NCBI RefSeq assembly: GCF_000527135.1
Contig: NZ_AZUP01000001.1
Coordinates: forward strand, 4,241,535 to 4,305,534
From: Methyloversatilis discipulorum
GTDB taxonomy: Bacteria > Pseudomonadota > Gammaproteobacteria > Burkholderiales > Rhodocyclaceae
DNA length: 64,000 nt
Direction of reading: 5' to 3'
How positions within the stretch are numbered: position 1 is the first letter of the stretch; every line of letters begins with the position of its first letter. The notes under the pieces were generated by a model. The model was not told where the DNA came from. It made no database searches and saw only the letters and a list, made by a program, of their open reading frames with translations. A program made the translations under genes and the position numbers. This document shows, in pieces, positions 16,879 to 27,386 of the stretch.

Positions 16879-17952
16879 GTGAAAGTCTGTGTTCTCGCCG
16901 GCGACGGCATCGGCCCTGAAATCACTGCCGAAGCACTGCGCGTGCTGGAAGCGCTGCGTACCGACGGCCTGAAGATCGAATTCGAGCACGCGCTGCTCGG
17001 CGGCGGCGCAGTGGACGCCACCGGCGACCCCTATCCGGACGCGACCTCGAAGCTGGCGCGCGAAGCCGACGCCATCCTGCTCGGCGCTGTCGGCGGTCCG
17101 AAGTGGGACACGCTGCCGCGCGAACAGCGCCCGGAACGCGGTCTGCTGCGCATCCGCGCCGAACTGGGTGTGTTCGCCAATCTGCGCCCGGCCATCCTGT
17201 ACCCGGAACTGGCCAACGCCTCGTCGCTGAAGCCGGAAATCGTGTCCGGCCTGGACATCCTGATCGTGCGCGAACTGACCGGTGACATCTACTTCGGCCA
17301 GCCGCGCGGCATCGAAGTGCGTGATACCCCATGGGGCGAACAGCGCGTGGGCTGGAACACCATGATCTACGCTGAAGAGGAGATCCGCCGCATCGGCCGG
17401 GTCGCCTTCCAGGCGGCACGCAAGCGTGGCAAGAAGCTCTGTTCGGTCGACAAGATGAACGTGCTCGAGTGCACCCAGCTGTGGCGCGAAGTCATTTCGG
17501 ACATGGCCAAGGACTATCCGGACGTCGAACTGAGCCACATGCTGGTCGACAACGCCGCGATGCAGCTGGTGAAGGCGCCCAAGCAGTTCGACGTGGTGGT
17601 GACCGGCAACATGTTCGGCGACATCCTGTCGGACGAGGCCTCGATGCTCACCGGCTCGATCGGCATGCTGCCGTCGGCCTCGCTGGACGCCAACAACAAG
17701 GGCCTGTATGAGCCCAGTCACGGTTCGGCGCCGGACATCGCCGGCCAGGGCGTGGCCAATCCGCTGGCCACCATCCTGTCGGCGGCGATGATGCTGCGCT
17801 ACAGCTTCGGCGACGAAGCCGCGGCCGTGCGCATCGAGAATGCGGTACGCAAGGTGCTGGCCCAGGGCTACCGCACTGGCGACATCTTCGAACCGGGCAC
17901 GACCCGGGTCGGAACGAAGCAGATGGGCGACGCGGTACTCGCGGCCCTGTAA
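16879..17952 (+). CDS. leuB: 3-isopropylmalate dehydrogenase LeuB
   Basis: LeuB oxidises and decarboxylates 3-isopropylmalate to 2-ketoisocaproate with NAD+. The 357-residue protein has [20 protein letters not shown] at its start, [14 protein letters not shown], the catalytic [19 protein letters not shown] region, and the NAD-binding [18 protein letters not shown] near residue 275. Translation begins at GTG, with GGAG about eight bases ahead. Confidence 0.98.
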   Translation: MKVCVLAGDGIGPEITAEALRVLEALRTDGLKIEFEHALLGGGAVDATGDPYPDATSKLAREADAILLGAVGGPKWDTLPREQRPERGLLRIRAELGVFANLRPAILYPELANASSLKPEIVSGLDILIVRELTGDIYFGQPRGIEVRDTPWGEQRVGWNTMIYAEEEIRRIGRVAFQAARKRGKKLCSVDKMNVLECTQLWREVISDMAKDYPDVELSHMLVDNAAMQLVKAPKQFDVVVTGNMFGDILSDEASMLTGSIGMLPSASLDANNKGLYEPSHGSAPDIAGQGVANPLATILSAAMMLRYSFGDEAAAVRIENAVRKVLAQGYRTGDIFEPGTTRVGTKQMGDAVLAAL

Positions 17953-17973
17953 CGGACGGACAAGGAAACGGAC

Positions 17974-19089
17974 ATGTTGAAGCTCGGTATGGTGGGTTGG
18001 CGCGGCATGGTGGGCTCGGTGCTCATGCAGCGCATGCGCGAGGAAAACGATTTCGCACTGGTCGAACCGGTGTTCTTCACGACGTCCAGCGTCGGCGCCG
18101 CCGGCCCGGACGTGGGCCAGGGCAGCGTGCCGCTGCTGGATGCGACCGACGTCGCCCAGCTGGCGAAGATGGACGCCATCATCACCTGCCAGGGCGGCGA
18201 CTACACCAACGAGGTGTATCCGAAGCTGCGCGCCGCCGGCTGGAAGGGCTACTGGATCGACGCCGCCTCGGCGCTGCGCATGAAGGACGACGCCATCATC
18301 ATTCTCGACCCGGTAAATATGGGCGTGATCAAGGACGGTCTGGCGCGCGGCGTGAAGGACTACATCGGCGGCAACTGCACGGTCAGCCTGATGCTGATGG
18401 GTGTCGGCGCGCTGTTCTCGGCCGGTCTGGTCGAGTGGATGAGCGCCATGACCTATCAGGCGGCGTCGGGCGCCGGTGCGCAGAACATGCGCGAACTGCT
18501 GAGCCAGATGGGCACCTTGCACAACGTGGCGGCACCGATGCTGAAGGACAACGCCTCGGCCATTCTCGACATCGACCGCGCTGTCACCGACAGCCTGCGC
18601 AGCGCCGATTTCCCGAAGGCGAACTTCGGTGTGCCGCTGGCCGGCTCGCTGATCCCCTACATCGACAAGGAACTGGACAGCGGCCAGAGCAAGGAAGAGT
18701 GGAAGGGCCAGGCCGAAACCAACAAGATCCTCGGCCGCAGCGGCGCCGAGCTCACGCCGATCGATGGCATCTGTGTCCGTGTTGGCGCGATGCGCTGCCA
18801 TTCGCAGGCGCTGACCATCAAGTTGAAGCGCGATGTGCCGTTGGACGAGATCGAAAGCATGATCCGCGAAGCCAACGCCTGGGTGAAGTTCGTGCCCAAT
18901 CATCGCGAGGACAGCATGCGTGACCTGACGCCGGCAGCGGTCAGCGGTTCGCTGACCATTCCGGTCGGTCGCGTACGCAAGCTCAACATGGGGTCGGACT
19001 ATCTCGGTGCCTTCACCTGCGGCGACCAGCTGCTGTGGGGGGCGGCAGAACCGCTGCGCCGCATGCTGCGTATCCTGGTCGAAGCCTGA
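17974..19089 (+). CDS. asd: Aspartate-semialdehyde dehydrogenase
   Basis: Asd reduces aspartyl phosphate to the semialdehyde that feeds lysine, threonine, methionine and diaminopimelate synthesis. The 371-residue protein has the NADP-binding start [20 protein letters not shown], the catalytic Cys135 in [13 protein letters not shown] (same number as in E. coli), and [20 protein letters not shown] near residue 270. It is 21 bases after leuB and ends before a perfect hairpin. Confidence 0.98.
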   Translation: MLKLGMVGWRGMVGSVLMQRMREENDFALVEPVFFTTSSVGAAGPDVGQGSVPLLDATDVAQLAKMDAIITCQGGDYTNEVYPKLRAAGWKGYWIDAASALRMKDDAIIILDPVNMGVIKDGLARGVKDYIGGNCTVSLMLMGVGALFSAGLVEWMSAMTYQAASGAGAQNMRELLSQMGTLHNVAAPMLKDNASAILDIDRAVTDSLRSADFPKANFGVPLAGSLIPYIDKELDSGQSKEEWKGQAETNKILGRSGAELTPIDGICVRVGAMRCHSQALTIKLKRDVPLDEIESMIREANAWVKFVPNHREDSMRDLTPAAVSGSLTIPVGRVRKLNMGSDYLGAFTCGDQLLWGAAEPLRRMLRILVEA

Positions 19090-19101
19090 TGTAGCACCCG
19101 G

Positions 19102-19127
19102 CACGCTGCTTCACCGCAAGCAGCGTG
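19102..19127 (+). repeat. Perfect 10-bp hairpin after asd
   Basis: CACGCTGCTT (19102-19111) pairs perfectly with AAGCAGCGTG (19118-19127) around a six-base loop, 13 bases after the asd stop. No T-run follows, so it is not a textbook intrinsic terminator. It may protect the 3' end of the leu-asd transcript or act with Rho. Confidence 0.5.
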
Positions 19128-19167
19128 TCGTAACAGACAGTTTCGCAACATAAAGCGACTGTTTAGC

Positions 19168-19196
19168 TTGCAGGGCTAAGACCATGATGTTATTTT
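19168..19196 (+). promoter_or_regulatory. Candidate sigma-70 promoter of fimV
   Basis: TTGCAG (19168-19173), a 17-base spacer and TATTTT (19191-19196) give a good sigma-70 match. The predicted start near 19203 is about 27 bases before the fimV GTG. Confidence 0.55.
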
Positions 19197-19229
19197 GAGA
19201 TTTGGGTTTTAGCGCGCGAGGAAAACGCG

Positions 19230-22115
19230 GTGCGTCATAGCGATAAAAAACATTCGATCCGCCTGCTGACCGCGCTGCTGTCGGCGTTGCCGCTGTCCGT
19301 CGGGGCAGCCGGTCTCGGCAAACTCACCGTCCAGTCTGCAATCGGCCAGCCGCTGCGCGCCGAAGTCGAACTCGCCGCCAACGCAGACGAACTTTCCTCG
19401 ATGTCCGCCAAACTCGCCTCGCCGAGCGCCTTCAAGCAGGCCGGCGTCGAGTTCGCGTCCAGCCTCGCCGGTGTCAGGATCGCTGTTGACAAGCGTGGCG
19501 GCCGCCCGGTGCTGGTGGTGACCAGCGACCGCGTGGTCAACGAACCCTATCTCGACATGCTGATCGAGTTGAACTGGGCCTCCGGTCGACTCGTCCGCGA
19601 GTACACCTTCCTGCTCGATCCAGCCGACATGCCGCGCCCGGCACCGGTCGAACCGGTGGCCGTACCCGGCAGCAGCGCTTCGAGGACCGTTGCTGCTGCG
19701 CCGGCCGTTGCACCGACCCGCGCACAGGCGGCCGATGGCACGTATGAAGTGCGCCGCGGCGACACACTGCGCCGTATCGCCACCGAAAATGCGCCGTCCG
19801 GCGTTAGTCTCGACCAGATGCTGGTTGCGCTGGTGCGCGCCAATCCGGACGCATTCGACGGCGGCAACATGAACCGCCTGCGCGCTGGCCGCATCCTCAG
19901 CATTCCCGATCAGTCGGCCGCCGAAGCCGTGTCGCCGCAGGAGGCGCGCAGCATCGTCGCTGCCCAGACCGCAGATTTCGCCGCCTACCGCGCCCGCCTG
20001 GCCGGCAGCGTCGCGACCCCGTCGTCGGCCGCCGATGCCGGTGGCCGCAGTTCCGGCGGCAAGATCGAGGCGCGGGTCGAAGACAAGGCACCGGCCGCCG
20101 CTGCCGCCTCCGATCAGGTGCGAGTGTCGAAGTCCGCTGCCGACACCGGCAAGATCAGTGCTCTCGAAGAGGAAGTGATCGCCAAGGATCGTGCGCTGAA
20201 GGACGCCAACAGCCGTCTGGCCGACCTCGAGCGCAACGTTCGTGAATTGCAGAAGATGGTGGAGCTGAAGAGCACGCCGATGGCCGAAGCGCAGCAGAAG
20301 GCGGCGACGCCGCCTGCAGCAGTGCCTGCGCCTGCGCCGGCACCCGCTCCTGCGCCGGCACCCAAGGCCGAAGAGAAGCCGGTGCCCGACCTGATTGCCG
20401 GCGCCGACAGCAAGAAGCCGGAAGCGCCCGCTGAGAAGGCGGGGGACAAGCCGGTTCCCGACCTGATCGCGCTGGCGGACGAGAAGCCCGCTGCCGAGGC
20501 GCCGAAGGCCGAGCCTGCTCCGACCCCGGCCCCCGCTGCCGAGGCGCCGAAGGAAGCGCCGGCCGCACCGCCGGCGGCGACCGACGAAGAACCGGAAGCG
20601 GCGATCGAGGAACCGGGCTTGCTGTCCGATCCGGGTACGCTCGCCGGCCTCGCTGGCATCCTCGTGCTGCTGCTCGGCTATCTCGGCTACCGCAAGTACA
20701 AGGCCAAGGCGCCCGCGCCCGATGTGGCGCCGCCGTCGACCACGGCCGGCATGGAAGCGGTGCCGGTGTCGACCTCCATCATCGGTGCAACCGGTGGTGG
20801 CCAGAGCGTCGATACCAGTGCCAGTTCGATCCAGACCGATTTCAGCCAGTCCTCGCTGTCGTCGATCGACGCCGACGAGGGTGTTGATCCGGTGGCAGAG
20901 GCGGACGTGTACATGGCTTATGGCCGCGACGCCCAGGCCGAGGAAATCCTGCTCGAAGCATTGAAGAGCGAGCCAAGCCGGCACGCCATTCATCTGAAGC
21001 TGCTCGAGATCTACGCGCAGCGCAAGTCGGTTAAGCAGTTCGAAACGCTGGCGACCGAGCTGTACGCGCAGACCGGCGGCAAGGGCGCCGACTGGGAAAA
21101 AGCCGCGCAGATGGGTCGTGCGGTCGATCCGACGAATCCGCTGTATGGCGGTTCACCGGAAGCCGCGCCGGACAGCGACGCACAGGCGGCCATGGCCGCC
21201 ACGGTGGTCGTCGCCGGTGCCGACAAGATGCGCGACACCTGGACGCTGCCGGGCGACATCGGCCAGCTGGTTTCCGGCGATGCCCCGGACGAAAATCTGG
21301 CAACCGTGGCGCTGGATGCGCCGCCGGTGCTCACCGATCTCGATGTCGATGTGCCGGCTTCGCCGGCCGATGCCGGTCTCGACTTCGATCTCGACGTGCC
21401 GCCAGCGGAGGCTGCACCGCAGCTGCCGACCGTCGGCGTGGCGACCACGCTGACCAAGCCGGGCGAGGAATCCGAAGGCGAATCGTCGCTGGACTTCGAT
21501 CTCGGTCTCGACTTCACGGCCGACAAGCCGGAAGGCGAGGACGTGAGCACGCTGGTGCTGGAGAAGAACGTCGCCGAAACCGCCGAGACGCTGGCCCAGC
21601 AGGACGCACCCGCCTTCGATCTCGACCTGTCGCTGCCCAGTGAGCCGGCGGCAGAAGGAGGTGAGGACGCCGCAGCGGTGGTCGATCTCGAGCGCACCGA
21701 CATCGGCAACCTGATCGATTTCAATTTCGACGCGGCCGATGCGCCGGTTCCGGCTCAGGCTGCCGAGCCGGTGATCGATCTGTCGGACATCAATCTCGAC
21801 CTCGGCGCCGATCCTTCGACGCTCGCGACCGACGTCGTGGGCGATGTCGGCAAGGCCCTGGCCGAAGCCGCGCCGCCGGCCGACGAACTGCCGCCGTCGG
21901 CAGTGTCGACGGTGATCAATCCGGAAGACATGCTGGGCGGCGAGGAGCCGCCGCAGACCGCGGCCGAGGAAGCCGAAACCAAGCTCGAACTGGCGCGCGC
22001 CTACGAAGAGATGGGTGACAAGGAAGGTGCGCGTGAATTGCTGCAGGAGGTCGTGCGCGAAGGCACGGCCGAACAGCAGGCGCAGGCCAACGACATGCTC
22101 GGCCGCCTCGCCTGA
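19230..22115 (+). CDS. fimV: FimV/HubP-type polar hub protein
   Basis: FimV-like proteins bind peptidoglycan and organise the cell pole for type IV pili, flagella and chemoreceptors. The 961-residue protein has a signal sequence (cut near VGAAG), the FimV N-terminal domain (GKLTVQSAIGQPLRAEVEL), and a LysM domain at about 170-225 (YEVRRGDTLRRIATEN). A coiled coil at about 305-347, a Pro/Ala-rich linker at about 360-455 and one membrane span at about 470-488 follow. An acidic cytoplasmic region with repeated short D/L motifs precedes a C-terminal TPR-like unit (LELARAYEEMGDKEGARELLQE). GTG start with AGGAAA ahead. Its position before truA is typical. Confidence 0.95.
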   Translation: MRHSDKKHSIRLLTALLSALPLSVGAAGLGKLTVQSAIGQPLRAEVELAANADELSSMSAKLASPSAFKQAGVEFASSLAGVRIAVDKRGGRPVLVVTSDRVVNEPYLDMLIELNWASGRLVREYTFLLDPADMPRPAPVEPVAVPGSSASRTVAAAPAVAPTRAQAADGTYEVRRGDTLRRIATENAPSGVSLDQMLVALVRANPDAFDGGNMNRLRAGRILSIPDQSAAEAVSPQEARSIVAAQTADFAAYRARLAGSVATPSSAADAGGRSSGGKIEARVEDKAPAAAAASDQVRVSKSAADTGKISALEEEVIAKDRALKDANSRLADLERNVRELQKMVELKSTPMAEAQQKAATPPAAVPAPAPAPAPAPAPKAEEKPVPDLIAGADSKKPEAPAEKAGDKPVPDLIALADEKPAAEAPKAEPAPTPAPAAEAPKEAPAAPPAATDEEPEAAIEEPGLLSDPGTLAGLAGILVLLLGYLGYRKYKAKAPAPDVAPPSTTAGMEAVPVSTSIIGATGGGQSVDTSASSIQTDFSQSSLSSIDADEGVDPVAEADVYMAYGRDAQAEEILLEALKSEPSRHAIHLKLLEIYAQRKSVKQFETLATELYAQTGGKGADWEKAAQMGRAVDPTNPLYGGSPEAAPDSDAQAAMAATVVVAGADKMRDTWTLPGDIGQLVSGDAPDENLATVALDAPPVLTDLDVDVPASPADAGLDFDLDVPPAEAAPQLPTVGVATTLTKPGEESEGESSLDFDLGLDFTADKPEGEDVSTLVLEKNVAETAETLAQQDAPAFDLDLSLPSEPAAEGGEDAAAVVDLERTDIGNLIDFNFDAADAPVPAQAAEPVIDLSDINLDLGADPSTLATDVVGDVGKALAEAAPPADELPPSAVSTVINPEDMLGGEEPPQTAAEEAETKLELARAYEEMGDKEGARELLQEVVREGTAEQQAQANDMLGRLA

Positions 22116-22166
22116 CCCGGACGGCCGGGCCGGGACGCCCTGCGTTCCGCCGGCCTTTCGCCACGG

Positions 22167-22191
22167 AAAGCCGGCCTCGTGCCGGCTTTTT
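22167..22191 (+). terminator. Intrinsic terminator after fimV
   Basis: AAAGCCGGC (22167-22175) and GCCGGCTTT (22181-22189) form a perfect 9-bp stem with a five-base loop, followed by TTTTTCGTTT. It ends the fimV transcript and separates it from the truA-trp block. Confidence 0.85.
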
Positions 22192-22296
22192 CGTTTGATG
22201 CGCATGCGGCGCCGCTGACGCGGATGCGCAGCCGCCGCCGGGCGCGGTATGCTCGGCGCCCTCTCTTCATCGACGGTGTCCATGCAAAGGCCCCCG

Positions 22297-22929
22297 ATGC
22301 CGCTGCGCGTTCCGGCGGCGAAATTCCTGTCGCTGCACGGTGCCACGCTGCTCGCCATCTGGCTGGTGTGGCTGCTGGCCGGGCAGGGTGCCGCATCTCC
22401 CCGTCACGGGATCTGGGTGGCGTGCAGCCTGCTGGCGGCAAGCCTGCTCGCGCCGCGCCGTGCGCTGCACTTGCTTCGTCGCCTGCGCTGGCTGTTCCTC
22501 GCCATTGCCATCACCTTTTCGCTGGGCACGCCCGGACGTTTGCTGATCGACGACTTCACCGCCGGGCCGACCATCGAAGGTCTTCGCGCCGCTGCGCATG
22601 CCGCACTGCATCTCGCGGCGATGGCCGCCTGCGTGGCCGTGCTGCTCGACCGCATGACGCTGCCGCAACTGGCCGGTGCGATGCACCGGCTGCTGCATCC
22701 GCTGTCGTGTGAACGCCCGGGGCCAGACACCTTCGCGCTGCGCCTGCAACTGGTGCTGCGCGACCTGGAACAGCCGCCGGCACGTGGCGCCTGGCGCAGC
22801 TGGCTGCGTCCGCCGGAGGCCGAACTGGCGCCACTGCCAGTCGAGCCCTGCGCGCCGCTGCGTGCTGCCGACGCGCTGGCCATTGCGCTGGCGCTCGCTG
22901 CCTGTGTCACCTGGGTGAAGCTGGGGTGA
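22297..22929 (+). CDS. Uncharacterised inner-membrane protein between fimV and truA
   Basis: A 210-residue protein with several hydrophobic segments (LLAIWLVWLLAGQG; WVACSLLAASLLAP; WLFLAIAITFSLG; AALHLAAMAACVAVLLDRM; ALAIALALAACVTWVKLG) and Arg-rich connecting loops (RRALHLLRRLRW). It faintly resembles the T component of energy-coupling-factor transporters (CbiQ/EcfT), but the diagnostic motif is not clear and no ATPase gene is nearby. Of three possible ATGs this one has an AAAGG ribosome-binding site six bases ahead; the others start 5 and 16 codons earlier. It ends four bases before truA. Confidence 0.65.
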   Translation: MPLRVPAAKFLSLHGATLLAIWLVWLLAGQGAASPRHGIWVACSLLAASLLAPRRALHLLRRLRWLFLAIAITFSLGTPGRLLIDDFTAGPTIEGLRAAAHAALHLAAMAACVAVLLDRMTLPQLAGAMHRLLHPLSCERPGPDTFALRLQLVLRDLEQPPARGAWRSWLRPPEAELAPLPVEPCAPLRAADALAIALALAACVTWVKLG

Positions 22930-22933
22930 ACCG

Positions 22934-23728
22934 ATGAGGATTGCACTCGGGGTCGAGTACGACGGCGCCGGCTTTCGCGGCTGGCAGTCGCAGCCGGTCG
23001 GGCCGACCGTGCAGGACGCGCTGGAGGCAGCACTCGGTGCCATCGCCGCCCACCCGGTGCGCGTGCAGGCCTCCGGCCGCACCGACACCGGCGTGCACGC
23101 GACGGCCCAGGTCGTGCATTTCGATGCCGCCGTCGAGCGGCCGGACACGGCCTGGGTGCGCGGCTGCAATGCGCTGCTGCCGAAGGGCGTCGCCGTGCGC
23201 TGGGCGCAGCCGGTGGCCGACGATTTCAACGCGCGCTTTTCAGCGCATGCACGCAGCTACCGTTACTGCCTCTACAACAACCCGGTGCGGCCGGCGATCG
23301 CCGCCTCGCTGGCCGGCTGGTTCCACCGCCCGCTCGACGCGGCGCGCATGGCTGAGGCCGCTGCCGTGCTGGTCGGCGAACACGACTTCTCCGCCTTCCG
23401 CTCGTCCGAGTGCCAGGCGAAGAGCCCGGTGCGCACGATGACGGCACTCGATATCCGGCGCCGCGGTGACTGGATCACCTTCGATCTGAGCGCCAATGCC
23501 TTCCTTCACCACATGGTGCGCAACATCGTCGGTGCGCTGGTGGAGATCGGCTGTGCCCGGCGCGAACCGGACTGGATGGCCTCGCTGCTGGCGCAGCGCG
23601 ACCGCCGGCTGGCCGCGCCAACCTTTGCCGCCGCCGGCCTCTATCTGGTCGGTGTCGGCTACGATGCGCACTGGGGTCTGCCGGCAGAGGGCCTCTTCCG
23701 CCTGCCGCCGGTCGGCCCGTCTGACTGA
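22934..23728 (+). CDS. truA: tRNA pseudouridine(38-40) synthase TruA
   Basis: TruA converts uridines 38-40 of tRNA anticodon arms to pseudouridine. The 264-residue protein has the N-terminal GVEYDGAGFRGWQSQP and the catalytic aspartate D51 in ASGRTDTGVHATAQVVHFD. The second-half motif FLHHMVRNIVGALVEIG is also present. The length is normal. It is followed 17 bases later by trpF, a common betaproteobacterial order. Confidence 0.97.
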   Translation: MRIALGVEYDGAGFRGWQSQPVGPTVQDALEAALGAIAAHPVRVQASGRTDTGVHATAQVVHFDAAVERPDTAWVRGCNALLPKGVAVRWAQPVADDFNARFSAHARSYRYCLYNNPVRPAIAASLAGWFHRPLDAARMAEAAAVLVGEHDFSAFRSSECQAKSPVRTMTALDIRRRGDWITFDLSANAFLHHMVRNIVGALVEIGCARREPDWMASLLAQRDRRLAAPTFAAAGLYLVGVGYDAHWGLPAEGLFRLPPVGPSD

Positions 23729-23745
23729 ATCAACGGGAAATCAAC

Positions 23746-24381
23746 GTGCGCAGGACTCGCATCAAGGTGTGCGGTTTCACCCGCGAAGCCGATCTGGACG
23801 GTGCGCTGGCACTCGGCGTGGACGCCGTCGGCTTCGTGCTCTACCCGCCGAGCCCGCGTGCGGTGACGGTCGCGCGGGCGGCCGCACTGGCGCGCCGGGT
23901 GCCGCCCTTCGTCACTCGCGTCGGCCTGTTCGTCAATGAGGACGCGGCCGCGGTCGAGCGGGCGGCCCGTGAGGCCGCACTCGATCTGCTGCAATTCCAT
24001 GGTGACGAAAGTGCCGAATACTGCGAACGCTTCGGCCTGCCCTGGATCAAAGCGGTCCGGGTGAGGCCGGAAACGGATTTGCTAGAATGCGCAGACCGTT
24101 TCCGCGGCGCGCGGGCATTGCTGCTCGACGCCTGGTCGGAAGCATGGGGTGGTTCGGGAAAGCGCTTCGACTGGAGTCTTATCCCGCCGTCGCTGCCGAT
24201 GCCGCTCATCCTGTCCGGTGGTCTCGATCCGGACAACGTGGCCGAGGCGGTCCGCAACATCCGGCCGGCAGCGGTCGATGTGAGCAGTGGCGTGGAATCG
24301 GCCAAGGGCATCAAGGACGTCGCCAGAGTGGCGGCGTTCATATCAGGAGTGGAGCATGGGGAAGCAAGATCTGCCGGCTGA
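23746..24381 (+). CDS. trpF: Phosphoribosylanthranilate isomerase TrpF
   Basis: TrpF catalyses the third step of tryptophan synthesis, an Amadori rearrangement. The 211-residue TIM barrel starts [20 protein letters not shown] with the catalytic Cys in KVCGFT. Other family motifs are [27 protein letters not shown], and the C-terminal [13 protein letters not shown] with [18 protein letters not shown] start. Its 3' end overlaps trpB by 26 bases. Confidence 0.96.
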   Translation: MRRTRIKVCGFTREADLDGALALGVDAVGFVLYPPSPRAVTVARAAALARRVPPFVTRVGLFVNEDAAAVERAAREAALDLLQFHGDESAEYCERFGLPWIKAVRVRPETDLLECADRFRGARALLLDAWSEAWGGSGKRFDWSLIPPSLPMPLILSGGLDPDNVAEAVRNIRPAAVDVSSGVESAKGIKDVARVAAFISGVEHGEARSAG

Positions 24382-25588
24382 GGTATCTGCCTCGGCCTAC
24401 AACTATCCGGACGCTCTGGGTCATTTCGGTCCTTACGGTGGCGTGTTCGTCGCCGAAACCCTGATCGCCGCGCTCGACGAACTGCGTGTCGAGTACGACA
24501 AGCTGAAGGACGATCCGGCCTTCCGCGCCGAGTACGAATACGAACTGAAGCACTACGTCGGACGCCCGAGCCCGGTCTATCACGCCCGACGCCTGTCCGA
24601 CCACTGCGGCGGCGCGCAGATCTACCTCAAGCGCGAAGACCTGAACCACACCGGCGCGCACAAGATCAACAACGTGATCGGCCAGGCCATGGTGGCCAAG
24701 CACATGGGCAAGCCGCGCGTGATCGCCGAAACCGGCGCCGGTCAGCACGGCGTTGCCACCGCGACCATCGCCGCCCGCCTGGGCATGGAGTGCGTTGTCT
24801 ACATGGGCAGCGAGGACGTGAAGCGTCAGGCCGCCAACGTGTATCGCATGAAGCTGCTGGGTGCCACCGTGGTGCCGGTTGAATGCGGCTCGAAGACGCT
24901 GAAGGACGCGCTGAACGAGGCGATGCGCGACTGGGTCACCAATGTCGCCAACACCTTCTACATCATCGGCACGGTCGCCGGTCCGCATCCCTACCCGATG
25001 ATGGTGCGCGACTTCCAGAAGATCATCGGCGAAGAGTGCCTGTGGCAGATGCCGGAAATGATCCAGCGTCAGCCGGACGCCGTGGTCGCCTGCGTCGGCG
25101 GCGGCTCCAACGCGATGGGCATCTTCTATCCCTACATTCCCTACCCGGACGTGCGCCTGATCGGCGTCGAGGCGGGCGGCCACGGTCTGGCCAGCGGCCA
25201 GCACTCGGCCTCGCTCACCGCCGGTCGTCCGGGCGTGCTGCACGGCAACCGTACCTATCTGCTGCAGGACGAGAACGGCCAGATCATCGAAACGCACTCG
25301 GTGTCGGCCGGTCTGGATTACCCCGGTGTGGGCCCCGAGCACGCATGGCTGAAGGACACCAGCCGCGCCGAGTACGTGACGATCAACGACGACGAGGCAC
25401 TTGAAGCCTTCCACCGCATGTGCCGCACCGAAGGCATCATTCCGGCGCTGGAGTCGTCGCACGCGATCGCCTACGCGATGAAGCTGGCGGCCACGATGCC
25501 GAAGGACGCAGCCATCCTGGTGAACCTGTCCGGTCGCGGCGACAAGGACATGCACACCGTGGCCGAGAAATCCGGCATCAAGTTCTGA
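24356..25588 (+). CDS. trpB: Tryptophan synthase beta chain TrpB
   Basis: TrpB condenses indole with serine using pyridoxal phosphate. The 410-residue protein contains the PLP lysine K103 in [17 protein letters not shown], the phosphate-binding VGGGSNAMG, and the GVEAGGHG region. I chose the ATG giving [10 protein letters not shown] because CAGGAG lies just ahead and family homologues begin there. A longer frame exists upstream, but it overlaps trpF more deeply and adds unlikely Arg/Trp-rich sequence. Confidence 0.98.
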   Translation: MGKQDLPAEVSASAYNYPDALGHFGPYGGVFVAETLIAALDELRVEYDKLKDDPAFRAEYEYELKHYVGRPSPVYHARRLSDHCGGAQIYLKREDLNHTGAHKINNVIGQAMVAKHMGKPRVIAETGAGQHGVATATIAARLGMECVVYMGSEDVKRQAANVYRMKLLGATVVPVECGSKTLKDALNEAMRDWVTNVANTFYIIGTVAGPHPYPMMVRDFQKIIGEECLWQMPEMIQRQPDAVVACVGGGSNAMGIFYPYIPYPDVRLIGVEAGGHGLASGQHSASLTAGRPGVLHGNRTYLLQDENGQIIETHSVSAGLDYPGVGPEHAWLKDTSRAEYVTINDDEALEAFHRMCRTEGIIPALESSHAIAYAMKLAATMPKDAAILVNLSGRGDKDMHTVAEKSGIKF

Positions 25589-25652
25589 CGCGTTCCCGAT
25601 CAACCTGTTGCCGGTCGGGGCGCGCAAGCGGTCCGGCCGGCGGTTTCAATAC

Positions 25653-26465
25653 ATGTCCCGAATCGCTTCCACCCTGTCCTCACTCGAATCGGCCGGCCGC
25701 AAGGCGCTGATTCCCTTCATCACCGCGGGTGATCCCGATCTTTCTCTGACCGTGCCGCTGATGCACACGCTGGTCGATGCCGGCGCCGACATCATCGAGC
25801 TCGGCGTGCCGTTTTCCGACCCGATGGCCGACGGCCCGACCATCCAGCGCTCTTCCGAGCGCGCACTGCTCAAGAAGGTGTCGCTGCGCAACGTGATCGC
25901 GGCGGTGGCGGAGTTCCGCACCACCGACACGCGCACACCGGTGGTGCTGATGGGTTATGCGAACCCGATCGAGGCGATGGGTGTGGATGCCTTTGCCGAG
26001 GCGGCTGCGAAAGCAGGTGCCGACGGCGTGCTGGTGGTCGACTATCCGCCGGAGGAATCGCATGACTTTGCCGCCAAGATACGTGCGCTGGGTCTGGACG
26101 TGATCTTCCTGGTTGCGCCGACCTCGACCGAGAAGCGCATCCAGGCGGTCGGCGAGATCGGCAGCGGCTACATCTATTACGTGTCGCTGAAGGGCGTGAC
26201 CGGCGCCGGCCATATCGACGTGAGCGAGGTGGCGAAGCGCATCCCGGCCATCCGCAAGTCGGTCGGCATGCCGGTTGGCGTCGGCTTCGGCATCCGTGAC
26301 GGTGCGTCGGCGAAGGCCCTGTCCGCCGTGGCCGACGGTGTCGTCATCGGCAGTCGCATCATCGAAGAAATCGAAGGCAGCCCGGCGGACCAGGTGCTGC
26401 CGCGCGTCAAGGCGCTGGTCGGCAGCATCCGTCAGGCGATGGACAGCCAGGAGGTCACGGCATGA
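25653..26465 (+). CDS. trpA: Tryptophan synthase alpha chain TrpA
   Basis: TrpA cleaves indole-3-glycerol phosphate and passes indole through a tunnel to TrpB. The 270-residue TIM barrel has Glu49 and Asp60 of the active site in [15 protein letters not shown], numbered as in E. coli. [12 protein letters not shown] and the phosphate-binding GVGFGIRDG are also present. The chosen start ([10 protein letters not shown]) matches homologues. An in-frame TTG 15 codons earlier would add a basic extension and is less likely. The stop overlaps accD by four bases. Confidence 0.98.
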   Translation: MSRIASTLSSLESAGRKALIPFITAGDPDLSLTVPLMHTLVDAGADIIELGVPFSDPMADGPTIQRSSERALLKKVSLRNVIAAVAEFRTTDTRTPVVLMGYANPIEAMGVDAFAEAAAKAGADGVLVVDYPPEESHDFAAKIRALGLDVIFLVAPTSTEKRIQAVGEIGSGYIYYVSLKGVTGAGHIDVSEVAKRIPAIRKSVGMPVGVGFGIRDGASAKALSAVADGVVIGSRIIEEIEGSPADQVLPRVKALVGSIRQAMDSQEVTA

Positions 26466-27331
26466 GCTGGTTGCAGAAACTTCTTCCCCCGAAGATCAAC
26501 CGCAGCGAGGCGGCCGGCCGCAAGTCGGTGCCGGAGGGCCTGTGGTCGAAATGCCCGGCCTGTGAGGCAGTGCTCTACACCGCCGACCTGGCGGCCAACC
26601 AGAACGTCTGCCCGAAGTGCAATCACCACTCGCGCATGCGCGCGCGGGCGCGCCTCGACGGCCTGCTCGATCGTGAAGGACGGTTCGAGATCGGCAACGA
26701 AGTCATGCCGGTCGATCCGCTCAAGTTCCGCGACAGCAAGCGCTACGCCGACCGCCTCAATGCTGCGGCCGACGACACCGGTGAAGGTGACGCGCTGGTC
26801 GTCATGCAGGGCGCGATCAAGACGGTACCGGTGGTCGTGGCGTGTTTCGAATTTGAATTCCTCGGCGGCTCGATGGGTTCAGTCGTCGGCGAGCGCTTCG
26901 TGCGCGGCGTGCGGCTGGCGGTCGAGCAGCGTCTGCCCTTCATCTGCATCGCAGCCAGCGGCGGCGCGCGGATGCAGGAAGGCCTGTTCTCGCTGATGCA
27001 GATGGCCAAGACCACGGCCGCGCTGACCCAACTGTCGCAGAACCGCCTGCCTTTCATTTCCGTGCTGACCGATCCGACCATGGGCGGTGTGTCCGCCAGC
27101 TTCGCCTTCATGGGCGACGTGGTGATCGCCGAGCCGGGCGCGCTGATCGGCTTCGCCGGTCCGCGCGTGATCGAGCAGACGGTGCGCGAGAAGCTGCCGG
27201 AAGGTTTCCAGCGCGCCGAGTTTCTGCTGGAGAAGGGCGCCGTCGACATGATCGTCGACCGTCGCGAGATGCCGGACCGCATCGCCGGGCTGCTGGCTGC
27301 GCTGCAGCGCATGCCGGCGCTGGCGAGCTGA
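26462..27331 (+). CDS. accD: Acetyl-CoA carboxylase carboxyltransferase subunit beta
   Basis: AccD with AccA transfers the carboxyl group from biotin to acetyl-CoA, the first step of fatty acid synthesis. The 289-residue protein has the N-terminal zinc ribbon with Cys31, Cys34, Cys50 and Cys53, then the crotonase-like fold ([34 protein letters not shown]). It overlaps trpA (ATGA) and leads into folC, the usual trpA-accD-folC order. Confidence 0.98.
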   Translation: MSWLQKLLPPKINRSEAAGRKSVPEGLWSKCPACEAVLYTADLAANQNVCPKCNHHSRMRARARLDGLLDREGRFEIGNEVMPVDPLKFRDSKRYADRLNAAADDTGEGDALVVMQGAIKTVPVVVACFEFEFLGGSMGSVVGERFVRGVRLAVEQRLPFICIAASGGARMQEGLFSLMQMAKTTAALTQLSQNRLPFISVLTDPTMGGVSASFAFMGDVVIAEPGALIGFAGPRVIEQTVREKLPEGFQRAEFLLEKGAVDMIVDRREMPDRIAGLLAALQRMPALAS

Positions 27332-27386
27332 GCCGGCTTCGCCTAATATCCGCGTCCGCCCAGATTTCGGCCTGCCCAGCCCATTC

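Noticed and set aside
16864..19104. Minus-strand open frame of 746 codons antisense to leuB and asd
   Set aside because: His/Gln/Arg-rich shadow of two certain genes.
20310..20580. Pro/Ala-coding repeats in fimV as a CRISPR-like or satellite array
   Set aside because: They are in-frame low-complexity linker codons with irregular spacing inside a certain gene.
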